Origin: Clostridia bacterium
GTDB lineage: Bacteria > Bacillota > Clostridia > Christensenellales > Aristaeellaceae
NCBI GenBank assembly: GCA_017512805.1
Contig: JAFWES010000030.1
Coordinates: forward strand, 1-50,333
Direction: 5' to 3'
DNA: 50,333 nt
Shown: positions 48,005-50,333 of the stretch, in pieces
Layout: every line of letters begins with the position of its first letter
How positions within the stretch are numbered: position 1 is the first letter of the stretch
Notes under the pieces: generated by a model
Database searches by the model: none
What the model was told of the DNA's origin: nothing
What the model saw: only the letters and a program-made list of their open reading frames with translations
Translations under genes and position numbers: made by a program

Positions 48005-49257
48005 TGGCAAACAAAACGATATACGCTTACGAGTGCTGGTCATCTGCTCAACCCTCTCTGATGGGCTGCCTTTTTGTGGACGCAATGCGTGGAAAGGAAA
48101 GCTGCTCTTTTGAGTACGATCCGGAATGGCTGAAAACACATCCCGGGCAATACTTTCTGGATCCTGATCTCCAACTTTACAGGGGTCGGCAATATGCGCC
48201 AATGGACAAGGCTTTGTTTGGCGTTTTTGCGGATTCGTGTCCTGACCGTTGGGGAAGGATGCTGATGCGGCGCAGGGAAGCGATTCTGGCCGCCAGAGAA
48301 GACAGAAAGCCAAAGGCCCTGTCAGAGACGGATTATTTGCTGGGTGTGCATGATGAAGGCCGGATGGGAGCCTTACGGTTTTCGCTTCAGGAGGGCGGGC
48401 CCTTTCTGTCCTGTGACAGCGGCATGGCTGCACCGCCATGGGTGGCTTTGCGGGAATTGGAGGCCGCTTCTCTTGCGTTTGAACAGGATGAAGACACGCT
48501 CAACGACAGATGGCTCCGGCAGCTGCTGGCACCTGGTTCATCCCTTGGCGGAGCCCGTCCCAAAGCGACAGTCCGTGCTGCCGATGGGACGCTTTGGATT
48601 GCCAAGTTTCCTTCTAAACAGGACGAACAGGATACAAGCGCATGGGAACAAGTGGCGCATGAGTTAGCAGTAAAATGCGGTCTGAATGTACCTGAATCTC
48701 AACTGATGCGTTTTTCGGATGCAGGATCAACTTACCTGGTAAAACGATTCGACCGCGCAGGTATGAGACGGATTCATTTTTCATCTGCCATGACGATGCT
48801 CGGAAAAACAGATGGAGCCGACGACGGAAGCTACCTTGACCTGGTTGACTTTATCACAAAGGCAGGCGCATCTCCCAGCGAAGACCTGGAGGAACTTTGG
48901 AAACGGATTGTATTCAGCATGGCGATTACCAATACAGATGATCATTTGCGCAATCACGGTTTTCTGCTGACGGAAAAAGGGTGGAGACTGTCGCCAATGT
49001 ATGATGTCAATCCGGTTCCTTACGGCGAGGCACTGTCTTTGAACGTTTCATTGGATGATTCCAGAATGGATCTGGATCTGGCCTTTGAGGTGGCGTCTTT
49101 CTTCGGAATAAAGAGGGAAAAGGCTGAGAACAGTGCAAAAAAGATGCTTTTGACCATCAGGAGCCAATGGAGAGACATTGCGACAACCTGCGGATTAAAG
49201 CGGGAAGCGCAGAATGAAATGGCACTGGCATTCTCCCTCAGCGATCAATTCGGATGA
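48004..49257 (+). CDS. HipA family Ser/Thr kinase toxin
   Basis: 417 residues. HipA-like kinases phosphorylate a translation component (glutamyl-tRNA synthetase for E. coli HipA) and cause growth arrest. Motifs: Gly-rich loop GSSLGGARPKA at 178-188, ATP-binding K201 in WIAKFPSK, catalytic NTDDHLRNHGF at 310-320 (D312/D313, N317) and metal-binding D334 in SPMYDVNPV. All look intact, so the toxin is probably active. It starts at an ATG overlapping the hipB stop by one base. The target in this organism is unknown. Left neighbour is the integrase remnant, right neighbour the phage fragment, which suggests arrival with a mobile element. Confidence 0.88.
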   Translation: MANKTIYAYECWSSAQPSLMGCLFVDAMRGKESCSFEYDPEWLKTHPGQYFLDPDLQLYRGRQYAPMDKALFGVFADSCPDRWGRMLMRRREAILAAREDRKPKALSETDYLLGVHDEGRMGALRFSLQEGGPFLSCDSGMAAPPWVALRELEAASLAFEQDEDTLNDRWLRQLLAPGSSLGGARPKATVRAADGTLWIAKFPSKQDEQDTSAWEQVAHELAVKCGLNVPESQLMRFSDAGSTYLVKRFDRAGMRRIHFSSAMTMLGKTDGADDGSYLDLVDFITKAGASPSEDLEELWKRIVFSMAITNTDDHLRNHGFLLTEKGWRLSPMYDVNPVPYGEALSLNVSLDDSRMDLDLAFEVASFFGIKREKAENSAKKMLLTIRSQWRDIATTCGLKREAQNEMALAFSLSDQFG

Positions 49258-49269
49258 ATCGGTCCCTGA

Positions 49270-49560
49270 GTATCAGGTAATCTGCCTCCGCCCGCCCTGG
49301 AGCGCGTCCTTCCCGTGATGGAGATCTCCGCCTTTGGCTGCGCCGCCCGCGATGCCCATATCGTCTTTGAGCCTATATTGCTGCCATCGCCCCGGGCGCC
49401 CGCGCCGCCATCCTCCAGCAGCTTTCCTCCACCATGATCTCCCTCTACCAGTCAGGCCTCGTCTCCGACGAAGCCGCCCTCGAGGAGCTCCGCTCCCAGG
49501 GCAGGCTCCTCGGCGCCTTCGCGAATCTGCAGGCTCCCACAATACCCAATACTTTGTAGT
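49270..49560 (+). pseudogene. Frame-broken phage portal-like protein fragment
   Basis: No intact gene spans this stretch, but two frames read like one protein. Frame one (49270 to about 49377) gives LPPPALERVLPVMEISAFG and then ARDAHIVFEPI. Frame two (from about 49374 to the stop at 49558-49560) gives RAAILQQLSSTMISLYQSG, then LVSDEAALEELRSQGRLLGA and FANL. The helix-rich YQSGLVSDEAALEELRSQG pattern resembles C-terminal parts of phage portal proteins. There is no start codon or ribosome binding site, and a shift near 49375 separates the halves, so it is a remnant. The C-rich codon use differs from its flanks. Family assignment is from memory of the pattern and needs a search. Confidence 0.5.
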
Positions 49561-49593
49561 GCTATATCATGATGGCTAAACAAAGTACCCTCC

Positions 49594-49636
49594 CGCCCTT
49601 CAGATTATTTATAGATCTGAAGGGCGTTTCTTTTTC
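49594..49636 (+). terminator. Strong terminator after the phage-like fragment
   Basis: CGCCCTTCAGAT (49594-49605) pairs perfectly with ATCTGAAGGGCG (49615-49626), followed by TTTCTTTTTC. Confidence 0.85.
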
Positions 49637-49673
49637 TATATGGTGAGAAGTATTTGATCCGTTTATTTCGGCG

Positions 49674-49702
49674 TTGCCTATTTCATGATTCTCTGCTAAA
49701 AT
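49674..49702 (+). promoter_or_regulatory. Promoter of the terminal two-gene unit
   Basis: TTGCCT (49674-49679), 17 bases, TAAAAT (49697-49702), about 70 bases before the first ATG. Confidence 0.7.
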
Positions 49703-49772
49703 CATCAACGATGTATCTATTATCAGGTTCCGTCCCGGAAGCACTGCAGATAAAGATTATGGAGGGAAAAAG

Positions 49773-50084
49773 ATGAAAACCTATGAATTTCCGTATGGAG
49801 GATCGACAGGGAAAAACGATACATGGGATTCTTCTATTTGTTTTGATTTAACAGATGAAGAGTCTGAAAGGCTCGAAGAATCAGCCAGAAAAGAGCCCCG
49901 CTGGCGTTTAGATGAAGATGAAGCTATCAGCGACATTTGTGAAAAAATAGAGCATTTCATCTTTGAAGAGAACAAGCGTATGATGATAGAAGATGGACGC
50001 ATGCCTACGAGAAGACGATTTTGTGTATTATCTAAGTCATATGAACTAGCTGTTGCAAGCAAACTATTGTTTATGGAGGATTGA
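49773..50084 (+). CDS. Small acidic hypothetical protein paired with a DUF3800-like gene
   Basis: 103 residues, not recognised. It begins MKTYEFPYGGSTGKND, has a charged helical middle (LTDEESERLEESARKEPRW) and a second helical part (DICEKIEHFIFEENKRM). No signal or membrane segment. GGAGGG lies seven bases before the ATG. The codons are clearly AT-richer than in the housekeeping genes, consistent with transfer. It precedes the DUF3800-like gene by three bases, so the two are surely one transcript; a partner or regulatory role is possible. Confidence 0.7.
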   Translation: MKTYEFPYGGSTGKNDTWDSSICFDLTDEESERLEESARKEPRWRLDEDEAISDICEKIEHFIFEENKRMMIEDGRMPTRRRFCVLSKSYELAVASKLLFMED

Positions 50085-50087
50085 AAT

Positions 50088-50333
50088 ATGTCTACTTATT
50101 CCATTTATCTGGATGAAACCGGAGATTTCCAAGGTAATGAGGGGTTTTATGCCATTTGCGGCTTTGTCTGGAAGGGAGATGCTCTGAATCTGAAGGAATG
50201 GATGATATCCCGCAAGCTTTGCACTACGCATATCGGAAAAGAAAGCGACTTTATCCACAGGTATTTTTTGTATGATACTGCAATCAGATCGATGAACTGT
50301 TTTCCTATGAGATGTCTGGCTATATGCAAGCTG
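50088..50333 (+). CDS. DUF3800-like protein, N-terminal part (cut by window end)
   Basis: The 82 visible residues begin MSTYSIYLDETGDFQG, matching the Y.[Y/I]DE[S/T]GD start of DUF3800 proteins, an RNase H-like fold family often found in defence islands and mobile elements. The Asp of the LDETGD motif would be the first acidic active-site residue; the later acidic residues lie beyond the window. FYAICGFVW fits the second strand. GGAGG precedes the ATG. Three bases separate it from the small upstream gene. Activity is unknown; nuclease function is an inference from the fold. Confidence 0.65.
   Translation, partial: MSTYSIYLDETGDFQGNEGFYAICGFVWKGDALNLKEWMISRKLCTTHIGKESDFIHRYFLYDTAIRSMNCFPMRCLAICKL

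Larger units (their letters stand above)
47245..50333. mobile_element. Probable decayed integrated element or genomic-island edge next to tRNA-Arg
   Basis: Right of the tRNA lie a truncated tyrosine integrase, a HipBA pair, a frame-broken phage portal-like fragment and a two-gene unit with a DUF3800-like protein. Base composition alternates between AT-rich and very C-rich stretches, unlike the uniform left part. The far boundary is outside the window and no attR is visible. Confidence 0.5.

Noticed and set aside
49334-49579. 81-codon plus-strand frame in the C-rich stretch as a real gene
   Set aside because: Arg/Pro-rich translation typical of an off-frame reading; the two adjacent frames give the portal-like sequence instead.

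Overview
The window reads as a chromosomal segment of a GC-rich Gram-positive anaerobe of the class Clostridia. Supporting features are strong GGAGG ribosome binding sites, PyrR-type pyrimidine control, a short HisG with HisZ, the Asp23/Gls24-AmaP-DUF2273-nusB cluster, hisS-aspS as neighbours, and many secreted SH3-repeat proteins. Placement near Christensenellales/Aristaeella-like gut lineages is my inference from protein style and was not tested.

Layout. 1-10.98 kb: a mannitol-dehydrogenase-family oxidoreductase (minus), uracil permease and pyrR behind a structured leader, a five-tRNA cluster (Val, Asp, Phe, Gly, Cys), an MnmM-like tRNA methyltransferase with a secreted lipocalin-like protein, metA (predicted acetyl-CoA-specific), an acyl-ACP thioesterase and a TraX-family membrane protein, RNase P RNA, and a tadA/metallo-beta-lactamase pair. 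11-13.9 kb: a regulator locus with a protein carrying about six XRE-type HTH units, an XRE-S24 self-cleaving repressor and a small unknown protein. 14-20.5 kb: a secreted papain/C39-like protein, pyruvate kinase, a full-length GH2 beta-galactosidase and a three-SH3 secreted protein. 20.8-30 kb: a complete, mostly overlapping histidine operon hisZ-G-D-C-B-H-A-F-IE-J, then a second PHP-domain gene. 30-33 kb: pgi and a secreted SH3/peptidoglycan-binding protein. 33-43.7 kb: hisS-aspS, Asp23-AmaP-DUF2273-nusB, a TsaD-like paralogue, folD, xseA-xseB, a prenyl synthase and a small membrane protein behind a hairpin-rich leader. 43.7-47 kb: thiI, then pgk-tpiA.

From tRNA-Arg(ACG) at 47168 to the right edge the character changes. 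A truncated tyrosine-integrase C-terminus lies next to the tRNA, followed by a HipB-HipA toxin-antitoxin pair, a frame-broken phage portal-like remnant, and an AT-richer two-gene unit (small unknown protein plus a DUF3800-like protein cut by the window end). This looks like a decayed integrated element or the edge of a genomic island.

Functional links: tadA would modify the A34 of the tRNA-Arg(ACG) found in the same window; hisS and the his operon make and charge histidine; pgi, pyk, pgk and tpiA are glycolytic and would serve sugars released by the beta-galactosidase. The points most worth a second look are the six-HTH regulator with its face-to-face promoter shared with tadA, the terminator hairpin at 29202-29224 that also holds the ribosome binding site of the next gene, the switch-like leader at 43045-43151, and the remnant-rich island at the right end.
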